Source of the DNA: Chryseobacterium viscerum
GTDB lineage: Bacteria > Bacteroidota > Bacteroidia > Flavobacteriales > Weeksellaceae
DNA: 64,000 nucleotides
Assembly: GCF_025949665.1 (NCBI RefSeq)
Contig: NZ_JAPDFT010000001.1
Span: 930,001-994,000 of the forward strand
Direction: 5' to 3'
The notes below the pieces were generated by a model, which worked only from the letters and a program-made list of their open reading frames with translations, made no database searches and was not told where the DNA came from. A program made the position numbers and the translations under genes. This document shows, one piece after another, positions 19,304 through 28,864 of this stretch. Position 1 is the stretch's first letter, and every line of letters starts with the position of its first letter.

Positions 19304-19361
19304 GTTATATCTATGTGATACCTCAAAATTATGACTTATAATAAATCGAAGTGTATACTTG
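19304..19361 (+). promoter_or_regulatory. GTGATA-type regulated promoter, site 1
   Basis: GTTATA at 19304-19309 and GTGATA at 19315-19320 form a direct repeat with 11-base spacing. TATACTTG at 19354-19361 is one mismatch from the -7 consensus and starts 33 bases after the repeat. The same arrangement is seen at 23448, 28614 and 32016. Here it precedes a decayed secreted-protein frame. Confidence 0.5.
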
Positions 19362-19435
19362 TGAAATTCATAATCATTGTAATGTGATTGGTGAATAAAA
19401 ACGACAAATGAAGTCTAATAAACCAAAGATTTAGT

Positions 19436-19739
19436 ATGAAGAACAAATTAATTTTCGCATTTTTTATTCCACTTTTGGTAAGTGGAATTTCTTTACAGGC
19501 TCAAAGATATGTTGAGCAAAGAATCAACAGTGATGATGGGAGATCTCATTTATTAAGTTTAATGCCGGGATAACTGCTAAAGACTTAGCCCTATCCAACA
19601 ACAGAAAGTTTTTCACATAACTTTTGGATCTTCCGGCAGGATCTGGGTGAAAACTGAATCTGCAAAGCTGTTCAGTGATTTTCTGATGAAAAATACCAAC
19701 TGTATCATCATGGAGGTGTTTGTTGTTTTAAAAAAATAA
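19436..19739 (+). pseudogene. Decayed secreted-protein gene
   Basis: An ATG at 19436 opens a clear signal peptide (MKNKLIFAFFIPLLVSGISL then QAQ) but the frame stops at 19573 after 45 codons. A shift at about 19553 continues with FIKFNAGITAKDLALSNNRK up to another stop; a further shift leads to HITFGSSGRIWVKTESAK and on to a stop at 19739. Three overlapping frames that read like protein suggest one gene broken by at least two frameshifts. The original family is not recognised. Confidence 0.5.
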
Positions 19740-20328
19740 AGGTTAGAAAATATCTTCATTAAGATCCAGAGGTTTCATAAGATGAAATCTGTAGTCTTTT
19801 CTTCAATCGGTTTCTACTGATGTGAAATAGATTGTGGCTAAGGAAGAAATAAGCCATTATATTCCTTATTGAAAATTCAAAATACATGAAATAACAGAAT
19901 ATAAGTTTTGAATTTAAGGTCGCTAAGACAATAAAAATTTTAAGAAAGGAAAAAATTATGAAACCAGCTTTACTGAACTACTTTTTAAGTAGATTGTATT
20001 AATAACTGGCATTGGTGAATTTAATTATTATATAGATTATTCAGTACTATTTCTAATGAAAGAGTAGAGAAAGCTTGTCAATGAAAATTTAATTGTTAAT
20101 GCTTATAAAGATCTTCTGTGCCTGACAAATCTTTCTCTTTCCTCTAAACTTAGTACATTCAATGCTAACCACTCTAAAGAAATACTTCAGAATTGTTAGA
20201 TGAACAAATAAATGGAATGAATAAAATCAACTGATTAGGATCAAACCTAAGCCACCAAACTTAAAACTAAAACAGTTTCGTTATAGCTATGTTAGAGATG
20301 ATTATTATGGATTATTATAGGATTTTAG
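19740..20328. other. Intergenic region without recognisable genes
   Basis: About 590 AT-rich bases with frequent stops in all frames. Some stretches look like old coding sequence, but nothing can be assigned. Confidence 0.4.
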
Positions 20329-20751
20329 TTATTTAAGCCAATCGTTTGATGGCTTATATAAAGAATATTGACCACCTCCAGTGAAAAAGAGTGAAAGCCC
20401 ACCAAATAAAAATAAAAAGTTCAGCTCACCACCCAATCCACCAAATTGATTTAAGGTAAAAGCCTCAGATAAACGTGCTAAATAAATAGAAAAAATCATC
20501 AGTATGGCTATTCCTAAACCAGAAAATCTTGTAAAAATACCAAGAATGAGTAAAATTGGTGCTATGACCTCCATAACCAGAACACCCAGCCATAAAAACT
20601 GTGGTAAGCCATGTTCTGAAAGTACACTCTTAATAAAATCAAATCCCTCAGTAAGTTTAAAAACTCCATGAAAAAGCATCAAAACACCTAATGAAATGCG
20701 TAAAATTAAAATGCCTAAATCTGCATTAATTTTTTTTGTTAAAATAATCAT
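20329..20751 (-). CDS. DoxX family membrane protein
   Basis: 140 residues with four hydrophobic segments, at about 12-32 (ILILRISLGVLMLFHGVFKL), 52-72, 75-92 and 110-127. This is the DoxX fold, with the usual early GVLMLFHG and later GGLSLFFTGGGQYSL motifs. Relatives such as CatD and MhqP of Bacillus are induced by quinones and thiol-reactive compounds. The gene is divergent from an HxlR regulator and shares a 207-base control region containing several TTAC..GTAA palindromes, which suggests control by that regulator. Confidence 0.85.
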   Translation of the reverse strand: MIILTKKINADLGILILRISLGVLMLFHGVFKLTEGFDFIKSVLSEHGLPQFLWLGVLVMEVIAPILLILGIFTRFSGLGIAILMIFSIYLARLSEAFTLNQFGGLGGELNFLFLFGGLSLFFTGGGQYSLYKPSNDWLK

Positions 20752-20828
20752 AAATAATTAATTTTTTTGTTTAATTTTAATAACACTCTTTTATCTATTT
20801 AAAATAAATCCCAGAGTAAATTATTTTG

Positions 20829-20848
20829 TTACATCAATTGCGATGTAA
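20829..20848. promoter_or_regulatory. Palindrome TTACATC-N6-GATGTAA
   Basis: A perfect 7-bp inverted repeat near the doxX side of the divergent doxX/hxlR region. Its half-site TTAC/GTAA is shared with the palindromes at 20882-20913, so it may be a further operator for the HxlR regulator. Confidence 0.4.
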
Positions 20849-20881
20849 AAATAATAAATATTAATCCCCATTTACTACTTA

Positions 20882-20913
20882 TTACCTGTTAGTAACTGGT
20901 TACCAATTGGTAA
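20882..20913. promoter_or_regulatory. Tandem TTAC-N6-GTAA operators
   Basis: Two sites, at 20882-20895 and 20900-20913, each with TTAC-N6-GTAA; the second is a perfect 14-bp palindrome (TTACCAATTGGTAA). Their centres are 18 bases apart. HxlR/YodB-type regulators bind TAC..GTA palindromes. The pair lies just upstream of the hxlR -7 element TAAATTTG (20938-20945), as expected for autoregulation. Confidence 0.6.
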
Positions 20914-20958
20914 TCGGCAAAAAAAACATTTTTAATTTAAATTTGTAATATTTTTAAT

Positions 20959-21324
20959 ATGAAAAAAAAAGAACAATTAAGCCCTGAATGTATAAAGCAA
21001 ATTCGTGGTGTAAAAGATACAGTAGACCTGTTAAATGGAAAATGGAAAACATTCATTATTGACAAGCTTTATTATACCGGGAAAATAAGATTTATGGATT
21101 TAAAAAGACAAACGGAAATAGCCCCCAAAGTACTTTCGAAAGAATTGAAAGATTTAGAAATGAATAATCTGGTCAAAAGGATAGAAAATAATAACCAGCC
21201 TGTTTCTATTGAATATGAATTGACTGATTTTGGAAAAAGTTTGCATGATGTGATTGATATTATGGGTAAATGGGGTATAGAATATAGACAAAAATTATTG
21301 AAAGAAGGAATGATTAAAATGTAA
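20959..21324 (+). CDS. HxlR-family winged-helix regulator
   Basis: 121 residues with the family layout: a conserved N-terminal cysteine (Cys11 in SPECIKQ), LLNGKWKTFIIDKLYY, IRFMDLKRQTEIAPKVLSKELKDLEMNNLVKR, and the wing with YELTDFGKSL. In YodB and HypR the equivalent cysteine senses quinones, aldehydes or hypochlorite by disulfide formation, so a redox role is inferred. The gene starts 14 bases after a TAAATTTG -7 element. It is divergent from DoxX and probably represses both genes through the palindromes at 20829-20913. Confidence 0.88.
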   Translation: MKKKEQLSPECIKQIRGVKDTVDLLNGKWKTFIIDKLYYTGKIRFMDLKRQTEIAPKVLSKELKDLEMNNLVKRIENNNQPVSIEYELTDFGKSLHDVIDIMGKWGIEYRQKLLKEGMIKM

Positions 21325-21502
21325 ATTCTAAACTATTTAAGAAAAGATTAAATAATGAGTTTTACTGATGTTTTTTATAATCACTACCCACCTTGAGATT
21401 ATTTTGTTTTACTTCTTATTTTAAATGTTAACTATTAACCGATCCTCAACATTACAATTTGAATTCTGTCTTTTTATTATTTTAAAATTTGTTACGAAAA
21501 TT

Positions 21503-23008
21503 ATGATAAAAAATATTCTATATATTTTTATAAGTTTATTGGCCTCCCAATCTTTAAAATCTCAAGAATGGTTCTCATTTTTTGAATCTTCAAAATCGAA
21601 AAGTGAAAAGCAAAAAATTAATATTCTTTTAGATTCAGCAAAAAAGAAATATCAGATCATGGATATTAAAGGCAGCTATCAATATGCAAATAAAGCACTC
21701 ATTTACAGTAAAAAAGCTGATTATTCATTAGGAAAAGCATATAGTCATTTTTATATAGGGCAGGCAATGATTCAATTTTTAAAATTTAATTCCGGGTTAA
21801 AACATCTGATGCTTGCTGAAAAAGAAGAATATTCTAAAAATGATCCCCTTTTAATGGCTGAAATATCAATAACATATAGTATACCTTATGACTATGTTCC
21901 GTCTTTTTCTCTTAATGACGCAAAAAAAGAATTAAAGAAAGGATTTGTATTTATTGATAAAATTGAAAATAGGACCACTAGAAATCTTATTAAAATTAAA
22001 GCATACAATAGTTTAAGTTCTTTGTATTTTGAAGAAGGGGAGTGGGATTCATTATATTATTCTTTAAAAAAGACAAATGAAATTATATCTGATCAACATG
22101 GGATAGGAATTCCGGCTCAAGAGGCAACAGAATTTTATGTGTTTAAAGGTTTGTTACTATCTAAAAAATTAAAATATGACTCAGCTAGATATTATTTAAA
22201 AAAGTCTATGAGTATTGCTGATAAGTTCAAATATAGAGACAAGTCTGATATTTATTTGGCTTTAGGACTGATGGCAGCAAAGCAAAAAAAGAGTGACTCT
22301 GCTCTCATTTATTATTTTAAATCTCTAAAAAATAAGGAAGAAATTGGCAGTAGATATAATATACCAACTGTTCATTACCATATTTCAAGAGTGTATCGTG
22401 AGCTAAAGAATTTTAAAATGGCCAATGAATATGATGCCAAAACGGTAGATTTACAAAACAATTTTCAGTCAGAAAAAGAATATGATGATTTCTCCAACAC
22501 TATACTTAATAAATTTTTACTGTCTGAAAAAGACAAGGAGACAAAAAAAGACATGTATAAGTATATTTTTACGGCAATTTTATCCTTGCTGATTATTTTG
22601 TCAATTTGTTATCTTATAAAAAGACATAAATCAGCCAAAAAAACAATTAATCACCAAGAAAAAGTTATTGCAAAGGAGAATGAAAAGAATCAATTACTTG
22701 AACAAAAAGTCAATGAATCTTTTAATGTTATCATTCAACTTGCGAAAGAAGGAGATCCTGGGTTTCTTACAAGATTCAGGGAAGTTTATCCCAACTTTAT
22801 TAATTCACTTCTTAAAATTGATTCTAAATTGCAAACTAGTGAACTCACCTTTTGTGCATACTTGTATCTCAATTTCTCTTCTAAAGAAATTGCTCAGTAC
22901 ACTTTTGTAACCCCCCGAGCTGTCCAGATTAGAAAAAATCGCCTAAGAAAAAAACTAAATATTTTATCTGAAGAGGATATTTATTTATGGCTTAAAAATC
23001 TCTCTTAA
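21503..23008 (+). CDS. Periplasmic TPR sensor with LuxR-like HTH
   Basis: 501 residues from the ATG at 21503, where a signal peptide begins (MIKNILYIFISLLASQSLKSQ); an ATG 78 bases upstream is in frame but weaker. About residues 30-350 are TPR-like helical repeats (e.g. GSYQYANKALIYSKKADY, DSARYYLKKSMSIADK, DSALIYYFKSLKNKEE). One membrane segment follows (IFTAILSLLIILSICYLI), then a coiled coil and a C-terminal LuxR/GerE-like helix-turn-helix (LTFCAYLYLNFSSKEIAQYTFVT...IRKNRLRKKL). It combines sensing and DNA binding in one chain without kinase or receiver domains, a type common in Flavobacteriia. The target genes are unknown. Confidence 0.82.
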   Translation: MIKNILYIFISLLASQSLKSQEWFSFFESSKSKSEKQKINILLDSAKKKYQIMDIKGSYQYANKALIYSKKADYSLGKAYSHFYIGQAMIQFLKFNSGLKHLMLAEKEEYSKNDPLLMAEISITYSIPYDYVPSFSLNDAKKELKKGFVFIDKIENRTTRNLIKIKAYNSLSSLYFEEGEWDSLYYSLKKTNEIISDQHGIGIPAQEATEFYVFKGLLLSKKLKYDSARYYLKKSMSIADKFKYRDKSDIYLALGLMAAKQKKSDSALIYYFKSLKNKEEIGSRYNIPTVHYHISRVYRELKNFKMANEYDAKTVDLQNNFQSEKEYDDFSNTILNKFLLSEKDKETKKDMYKYIFTAILSLLIILSICYLIKRHKSAKKTINHQEKVIAKENEKNQLLEQKVNESFNVIIQLAKEGDPGFLTRFREVYPNFINSLLKIDSKLQTSELTFCAYLYLNFSSKEIAQYTFVTPRAVQIRKNRLRKKLNILSEEDIYLWLKNLS

Positions 23009-23447
23009 TTTTTATTCTGTACTCAAATATTGATTTCAAAACAAAGTTGCATGCTTTTCATACAACATTATTAATTAAATGTCTAATATTTAATTTGATA
23101 TATCACACTCATTTATTTATGGAATTTAAATAAGTATCAAATTATATTTTATTGTATTATATAATTTTTAATATATGTAGAAAGTTTCCGAAACTTCTTT
23201 TTTATTACATAATCAGAATCAGTTTAGAATTGGCGTTTTAAACTATCTAAAAAAGATACAGAGCAAAGAAAATTTACTGGGTAAATATCTTTCATCTATA
23301 TTTCACATGGCCTTTTTAGACCATTGTTTTACCTTACTTATTACTGATTTATATATTTATATTACTAAATTCTACATGCTACCTAAAATAAAAAAACAGA
23401 ACATAAGTGATTGGTTATGTTGTAGTTGTATTTTAAAAAAAGAACAT
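23009..23447. other. AT-rich intergenic region
   Basis: About 440 bases with no gene. Nothing was identified except that its right end leads into the GTGATA-type promoter at 23448. Confidence 0.45.
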
Positions 23448-23504
23448 GAGATATTAATGTGATATTTATGTTTTTTGTTCTATTCTTTCTTATTTATAAG
23501 TTTG
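23448..23504 (+). promoter_or_regulatory. GTGATA-type regulated promoter, site 2
   Basis: GAGATA at 23448-23453 and GTGATA at 23459-23464 are spaced by 11 bases. A consensus -7 element TAAGTTTG lies at 23497-23504, 32 bases further on. It would give a leader of about 65 bases for the HTH gene at 23575. Confidence 0.55.
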
Positions 23505-23574
23505 ATAAATATTAAAGTTTAATAAATTATTTAAAACATAATATGCTGTATATTAATTATTTATAAATTTTAAA

Positions 23575-24006
23575 ATGGAGAACTTAAAAAATATTCATAT
23601 TGGTTTTTTTATTAGGCAAACAACTATAGAATATAAAATAGATTTGTCACGTATATGCAATTTTTTCAAATGTACAGATGCAGATGTTGAACAAATGTTC
23701 CGTTCCGAAAGTTTAGACACCAGAATACTTTTAAAATGGAGTAAACTTTTGGACTATGATTTTTTCAGATTGTATTCCCATCACCTCATATTATATTCCC
23801 CTGCTAAAACTAACAATTCACGATCTAGAAGAGAGAAACAAAGTACAAAATTACCACAGTTTAGGAAAAATATTTATACGAGAGAAATCATAGAACATAT
23901 TATTGAGGTTATTTCAAGTAATCAAATGACTAAAGAACAAGTTATTAATGAATATAGAATACCCAAGACTACTTTACATAAATGGCTTCAAAAATATAGA
24001 ACATAA
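23575..24006 (+). CDS. Small HTH protein, transposase-like C-terminus
   Basis: 143 residues. The N-terminal half (IDLSRICNFFKCTDADVEQMFRSE, ILLKWSKLLDYDFFRLYSHH) reads like an HTH domain of the Cro/transposase type. A basic linker (SRSRREKQSTK) follows, and the C-terminal helix set (MTKEQVINEYRIPKTTLHKWLQKYR) matches an orphan HTH as in IS3-type OrfA. Similar short proteins are, from memory, frequent in Chryseobacterium genomes, often beside surface-protein genes. No transposase catalytic partner or terminal inverted repeats are visible here, so a DNA-binding regulator is as likely as an IS remnant. Confidence 0.65.
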   Translation: MENLKNIHIGFFIRQTTIEYKIDLSRICNFFKCTDADVEQMFRSESLDTRILLKWSKLLDYDFFRLYSHHLILYSPAKTNNSRSRREKQSTKLPQFRKNIYTREIIEHIIEVISSNQMTKEQVINEYRIPKTTLHKWLQKYRT

Positions 24007-24117
24007 TACATATAAAAGAACAAGGAAAATATAATTACTAAAAATAAAAGAAGGATTGGTTTTTATTAATTAAATACACAAGAAACAAAGTAAACATCCA
24101 TATTTTTCATCAAAATG

Positions 24118-24134
24118 CGGGATATTTTATCCCG
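24118..24134 (+). terminator. Short terminator-like hairpin
   Basis: CGGGATA-TTT-TATCCCG is a perfect 7-bp stem followed by TGTTTTG, 112 bases after the HTH gene's stop codon. It is a plausible but not strong terminator. Confidence 0.5.
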
Positions 24135-24202
24135 TGTTTTGAGCTTTTACACAAAAAAGACAACTTATTAAACTGAATTAGACAACTTATTACCAAATAC
24201 AA

Positions 24203-24300
24203 ATGAAAAAAATTATTGTGCATACTATTTTCCCAAACTCCCACAAGCTACTTGCTGTAAAGGGCCAATAGAGACAGCAGCAGATGGAGCGTTTAAGTAA
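24203..24300 (+). pseudogene. Possible small Cys-containing peptide, out of frame at A7
   Basis: From ATG 24203 the frame runs only 22 codons. One base added in the A7 tract directly after the ATG would give a 32-residue peptide with NYCAYYFPKLPQATCCKGP and a C-terminal ADGAFK, stopping at 24298-24300. The downstream frame without a start is open from 24172. It could be a dead or slippage-dependent small peptide gene, or chance. Confidence 0.3.
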
Positions 24301-24694
24301 AAATGGTGATGTTGCTCAACTATAAAAGATACTGGTTTTGCATTGGTGTATACATCAATTAGCTGCTAATCTTTAAAATTCTTTTAGTCATTTTTAACGT
24401 GTTATAGAACCAAATTCTATTCTGGTTAGTAGTTGGAAGGACAGGCTTAGGTTTAAAATCTAAGCCTTACTTAAAATTGTTGTTTTGTGATAATATTTTT
24501 TCTATTAATTATTGAACATAAAACTGATTAATTACTAAACTACATATAAAATAATATGAATTAAAGGTTCTAAAAAACACTAAATAAAAAAGGAGGATAA
24601 TCCTCGGTTTATATCATTTCAATAACCAAAAATATACTTCTTGTAATCTCATTTACATACATTATTTATTTATTAAAAATTAAAATACCACTTT
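24301..24694. other. Intergenic region with small hairpins
   Basis: About 390 bases. It holds an inverted repeat AGGCTTAG..CTAAGCCT (24443-24467) and a small one, GAGGA-TAA-TCCTC (24593-24605). No gene was recognised. Confidence 0.4.
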
Positions 24695-26002
24695 ATGAAA
24701 AAAAAAAATAATTATTCCAGAATGTATAAAAGATTTTTCAATTTTATCTTTGTTTCTATATTCATTACACTAAGTTTAACATCCTGCTCTCAAGACAATC
24801 TGGATGAAGAAACCTCTGTATCTTTACCAGAATCTGGCAACCTTAAAACTTTAGGAAGCCTGACATTGCAAAAAAATGTGATTATTCTTGATGATGAATC
24901 GGTAGCTGCGATTTCTACTTTAAACAATCAAAATATTACTTTCACTAAAGCTACGGATCAGACAGATGAAATCAAAACAGGATCAGTATTGGTTGGGACA
25001 AAAGTGGAAGGTAATACGGTTAAAACAATTCTTTCAAAAGTAACTGCAGTCGTTAAAACCAATAACCAATATTTTGTACAGACATCGAGTGCTAAACTTG
25101 AAGAATTTATTTATAGCGGAACTTTGAGTGGAGTCTATGATCCATCTGATAAGACGCCAATCAGTGTTAATGGTAAAATGGTAAATTATATTCCTGTAGA
25201 AGGCCTTATTTCTAAGGAATTGAATAATAAAATAAATAATATTGAAGCTCAAAATCAAAGAGTTCAAAAACTTACTGCTTTCAACCGTATCAGCTTTGAT
25301 AAAACTTTTCCAATAGGTCAAATCGGGTCAGAAGTTTCGGCTTCAAATGTAAATGTAAAAGGAGGAGTAACGCCCAAAATTGATTATAATATTACCTTCT
25401 CATGGGGACATTTAGTTGATTTTTCCGTTAACTTTATTATGGATGATATCAGTCTTCAGGCTACGACAAACATTCAGGCAGCAGCAGCCTATACTTTAAA
25501 TACAGCTGATTTTCTGAATATTCCTTTTACTCCAGTAATTTTAGGGCCAACTGGTCTTGTATTAAGTCCCGCTGTTTCTGCAGGACCTTTCTTGGGAATT
25601 ACTACCACAGGAAAGGCAAAACTAAACCTTCTTGATATTGGAGGAACTGCAAACTTTCTTGTATCTGCAAATCCTGTTTTAGACATTACTCTGGAAAAAA
25701 AATCAAATTTTGGTATTACCTCTTTGGAAGGAAACTTATCTGCAGAGATAGGAATAGAAGCTAAAGGAGCTATCAAATTACAATTTTTAACGATCCCAAT
25801 TGCCAATTCAGAATTATGGAGTAAAGCAGGAGTCTCTATGGGAACACAGCTAAATCCTCAAGGCAAAGGTATTCTTGATGTAAAAGCAAAAGTTCAGGCA
25901 GATATGTCCTATGGGTTTGGAATCTCTCCTTTAAGAACTGAAGGAACTATTCCCCTCATTCAAAAAGAATTTGCGCTTTATCATCAGGATTTTCTCTTTT
26001 AG
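24695..26002 (+). CDS. Predicted outer-membrane or surface lipoprotein, unknown
   Basis: 435 residues. The ATG at 24695 is followed by eleven A and stays in frame; an in-frame ATG at codon 10 would give a cleaner signal sequence (MYKRFFNFIFVSIFITLSLTSC). The lipobox LTSC is followed by S-Q-D, then an acidic linker and about 380 residues rich in beta strands with alternating hydrophobicity (VTPKIDYNITFSWG, ANFLVSANPVLDITLEKK, LDVKAKVQADMSYGFG). No known domain was recognised. It stands between long spacers, upstream of the lectin gene. Role unknown. Confidence 0.7.
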   Translation: MKKKNNYSRMYKRFFNFIFVSIFITLSLTSCSQDNLDEETSVSLPESGNLKTLGSLTLQKNVIILDDESVAAISTLNNQNITFTKATDQTDEIKTGSVLVGTKVEGNTVKTILSKVTAVVKTNNQYFVQTSSAKLEEFIYSGTLSGVYDPSDKTPISVNGKMVNYIPVEGLISKELNNKINNIEAQNQRVQKLTAFNRISFDKTFPIGQIGSEVSASNVNVKGGVTPKIDYNITFSWGHLVDFSVNFIMDDISLQATTNIQAAAAYTLNTADFLNIPFTPVILGPTGLVLSPAVSAGPFLGITTTGKAKLNLLDIGGTANFLVSANPVLDITLEKKSNFGITSLEGNLSAEIGIEAKGAIKLQFLTIPIANSELWSKAGVSMGTQLNPQGKGILDVKAKVQADMSYGFGISPLRTEGTIPLIQKEFALYHQDFLF

Positions 26003-26068
26003 AAGTTTTATAATTTATACACTTATTATATAGGCCATTACGCTTATAAATATTCAAAATAATAACTG

Positions 26069-26110
26069 CTCCGGAGCAAATTCCATCTCAATGATGGTAT
26101 TGCTCCGGAG
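26069..26110. terminator. Long imperfect hairpin after the lipoprotein gene
   Basis: CTCCGGAGCAA pairs with TTGCTCCGGAG, and an inner CCATC/GATGG stem extends the hairpin. There is no T run on the plus strand, so it may be an RNA-stabilising structure or a weak terminator. It lies 66 bases after the lipoprotein stop. Confidence 0.5.
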
Positions 26111-26355
26111 TCACTTACTTCAAATAACTGGGCTGTCTTTACCTATAACCTATTATAGTACTTGACCTTCTTGTAATTCATGTGTTTCAGATAATATATG
26201 ATTTAGTAGTAGTTTAACCAACGGGACGAAAACATTATTAAAATATTCATGCTAGAATACCTAATAAAACTGAGAACAAGTAAGAGAACAATATTAAAAT
26301 TAGTAATGTAAGTCAATATTAATGATACCATAATTTACCAATAAACATACGAATA

Positions 26356-28348
26356 ATGAAAAAAAAAACTCTTTTATTTCTTCCTTATTTTACTTTCTCT
26401 TCCTATAAAACTGATCTCTCAGACGTATCAGTTAACAGGGAATCCTATAAACACAACGGGATGGACAATGCTTACTCCTACCGTAGCGAGTGGTGATTTT
26501 GTACAACTTACTCCTGACACCAATGATAAATCTGGTTCTATAAAATTGAATGAACCAATTAATTTGAAATATTGTGATAAGTGGCGGGTAGAATTTGATT
26601 TTAGAATGGATTCAAATCAAGCATATACCGGCGATGGTATAGCATTTTGGTACCTGTCAAACCCTCCAGTCGCAAGTGTTCTTGGTTCTGGAATGGGTGT
26701 TCCTCAAAATGCTATAGGTTTTATTACAGCTTTTGACACTTATAACAATATCGCCGGAAAAGCAGGGATGAGTAAAGTACACGTTGCATATGGACAAGTT
26801 CAAAATACAACAGACTCCAACAATATTGAATTTTATAACGTCTCAGGAAGCTCCTTTCATTCTGCGGACCTTAATGCAACGCAGCCATTTCAAGGGACAA
26901 CTTATAAACATGTTGAAGTAAGTGGAGAAGTAGATCCTGCGGCTCCTGCTAACTGGATTGTAAAAATAATCCTTGATGGCAATCTGATTGTTAACCAGTC
27001 TTTTACTCCTACAGGTGCAGCAGCAGCAATGACTATAGGATATTTTGGATTTTCTGCATCTACAGGAGGGGCAAGAGCAAGACACTCTATTAAAAATGTA
27101 AAAGTTTTTGTAGACAAAATTCCTCTTTTACAGCCAGCAATCACCAAATTTGTATGTCCTGATCTAGCTGGAATGGCCCATATTGATTTAACAACATTCA
27201 ATCCGCAATTTACAACAAACTCTAACAATTATACTTTCACATATTATATTACCGGAAGTGGAACTCCGATTGCCAATCCTACAGATTTTCAATATAATAC
27301 TGATACAAATATTTCCGTTGTCATCAAAGATCCAACATCAGTATTATGTGACAATAATGATGCTACAATAGCTTTAAAAGTTGCGCCAACCGTCACTGTA
27401 AAAGACGCTGCATTGAGATCTTGCTTTATAGAAGCAACTCCGGCATTGGGTTCTTTTAATCTGACAACTGCTTCTGTAAACTCTCAAGCTGGAGTTATTA
27501 AAAAATATTACCCCTCTTTAACCGATGCAACTAATGGGACAAACGAAATTAGTACACCAGCAGCATACATAGCTCCAGATGGGGTCGTTTATATTAAAGT
27601 GATTAACTCAAATGAATGTTACGCCATAGCCAAAGTAACCTTAGTTGTCATAGCTCCTGTGCTTTCTACGGTCTTAAAAGACAAAATAATCTGTATGGAA
27701 GGTAAAACAACTTTAGATGCAGGACCAGGTTTTGTATCTTATCTGTGGAGTACTGGCGCTACAACTCAAACGATAACAAATGCCGGAGTTGGTATTTATT
27801 GGGTGAAATTAAAGACCGGAGAATGTACTGCAACACAAAAGGTAACGATATATCCTGCTGAACAGCCGGTAATCAACAATGTAGATATCTCAGCCAGTAC
27901 AATCACAGTGAATGTAGTGGGTGGAACTCCTCCTTATCAATATTCATTAGATAATATCAGCTGGCAGAATTCTAATGTATTTAATAATTTACCAAGAGGA
28001 GAAGCTAATATATATGTAAAAGATGCTTACAACTGTATACCTATTGAGATTACTATAACAATTCCTAATCTCGTTAACGTAATTACACCAAACGGTGATG
28101 GAATAAATGATGGAATAGACTATTCTTCATTATCTGGCAAGCAAAATTTGGCTTTTAGTATTTTTGATCGATATGGTGCCCGAATTTACCAGGGTGACAA
28201 ATCCAATCAATACAAATGGGATGGAACCATTGCAGGAAGAAAGATCTCCACAGGAAATTACTGGTTCTCTGTAAGATGGAATGAAAATAATAAAAAGAAC
28301 ACAGCTATTAAGTATTCAAACTGGATATTGGTGAAAAACAGAGACTAA
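26356..28348 (+). CDS. T9SS type B lectin-like protein, frameshifted at a poly-A tract
   Basis: The main frame is open up to 28348 but has no ATG before 26468. Upstream of that ATG the same frame encodes a perfect signal peptide (KKKLFYFFLILLSLPIKLIS then QTYQL). The only sensible start, the ATG at 26356, is one base out of frame because the A tract after it has ten rather than nine A. The protein has an L-type lectin-like domain at about 40-250 (CDKWRVEFDFRMDSN, GDGIAFWYLS, NAIGFITAFDTYNN), Ig-like repeats, and a type B (gliding-motility CTD) sorting domain at the end (VITPNGDGINDGI...FSIFDRYGARIYQG...WDGTIAGRKISTGNYWFSV). It probably binds glycans at the cell surface when expressed. Confidence 0.78.
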
Positions 28349-28613
28349 TAATGATTATTCCCAATTATATTATATGCTATTCTTTCAAGTTCTTAGTGAT
28401 TCTTTAATACTGAACTTGTGTAATCATCTTGTATTGACTTCTTAACAAAACAAAGTTTATAAGGGATGTTTATATAGAAAAAATACTTGTTTTTGTAACT
28501 ATAAATAATTTTACATAATTACTGTTATAGACAAAAATATAAATAAAGCATCTAAAATGATAATAAAGCTGAAAACTTACATTTTAGATGAAAAAAATCA
28601 ATTAAAACACCGT
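28349..28613. other. Intergenic region
   Basis: About 265 AT-rich bases after the lectin gene. One weak inverted repeat (CAAGTTC/GAACTTG, 19-base loop) could be a poor terminator. No gene was seen. Confidence 0.4.
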
Positions 28614-28670
28614 GTGATACCAATGTGATAGCTCTGTTTAATTAACATTTCTATCAAATTAATACTTTTG
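28614..28670 (+). promoter_or_regulatory. GTGATA-type regulated promoter, site 3
   Basis: Two exact GTGATA copies, at 28614-28619 and 28625-28630, with a consensus -7 TACTTTTG at 28663-28670, 32 bases after the repeat. The next intact gene starts at 28865, which would leave a leader of about 190 bases. Confidence 0.55.
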
Positions 28671-28864
28671 TCAACGACTAATGAAAGGAAATATTATTCA
28701 TTGTTAAAACTATTTTCTTTAAATGTCTTCATTCTTCTTATACATAAGTGAAGTGATTGAAAGTAAACTTTGGATTTTCAACAGCTAAGGTTGTATAATT
28801 TAGTACAAGGTTTGATTGAGTCCACGTGAAAAATAAATATATATTAATTTAAAAACCATTTAAA

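Noticed and set aside
23575..24006. Complete insertion sequence
   Set aside because: No catalytic transposase frame, no terminal inverted repeats and no target duplication are visible.
26468..28348. Lectin gene starting at the internal ATG 26468
   Set aside because: This start lacks a signal peptide, while the same frame upstream encodes one; the poly-A frameshift model explains both.
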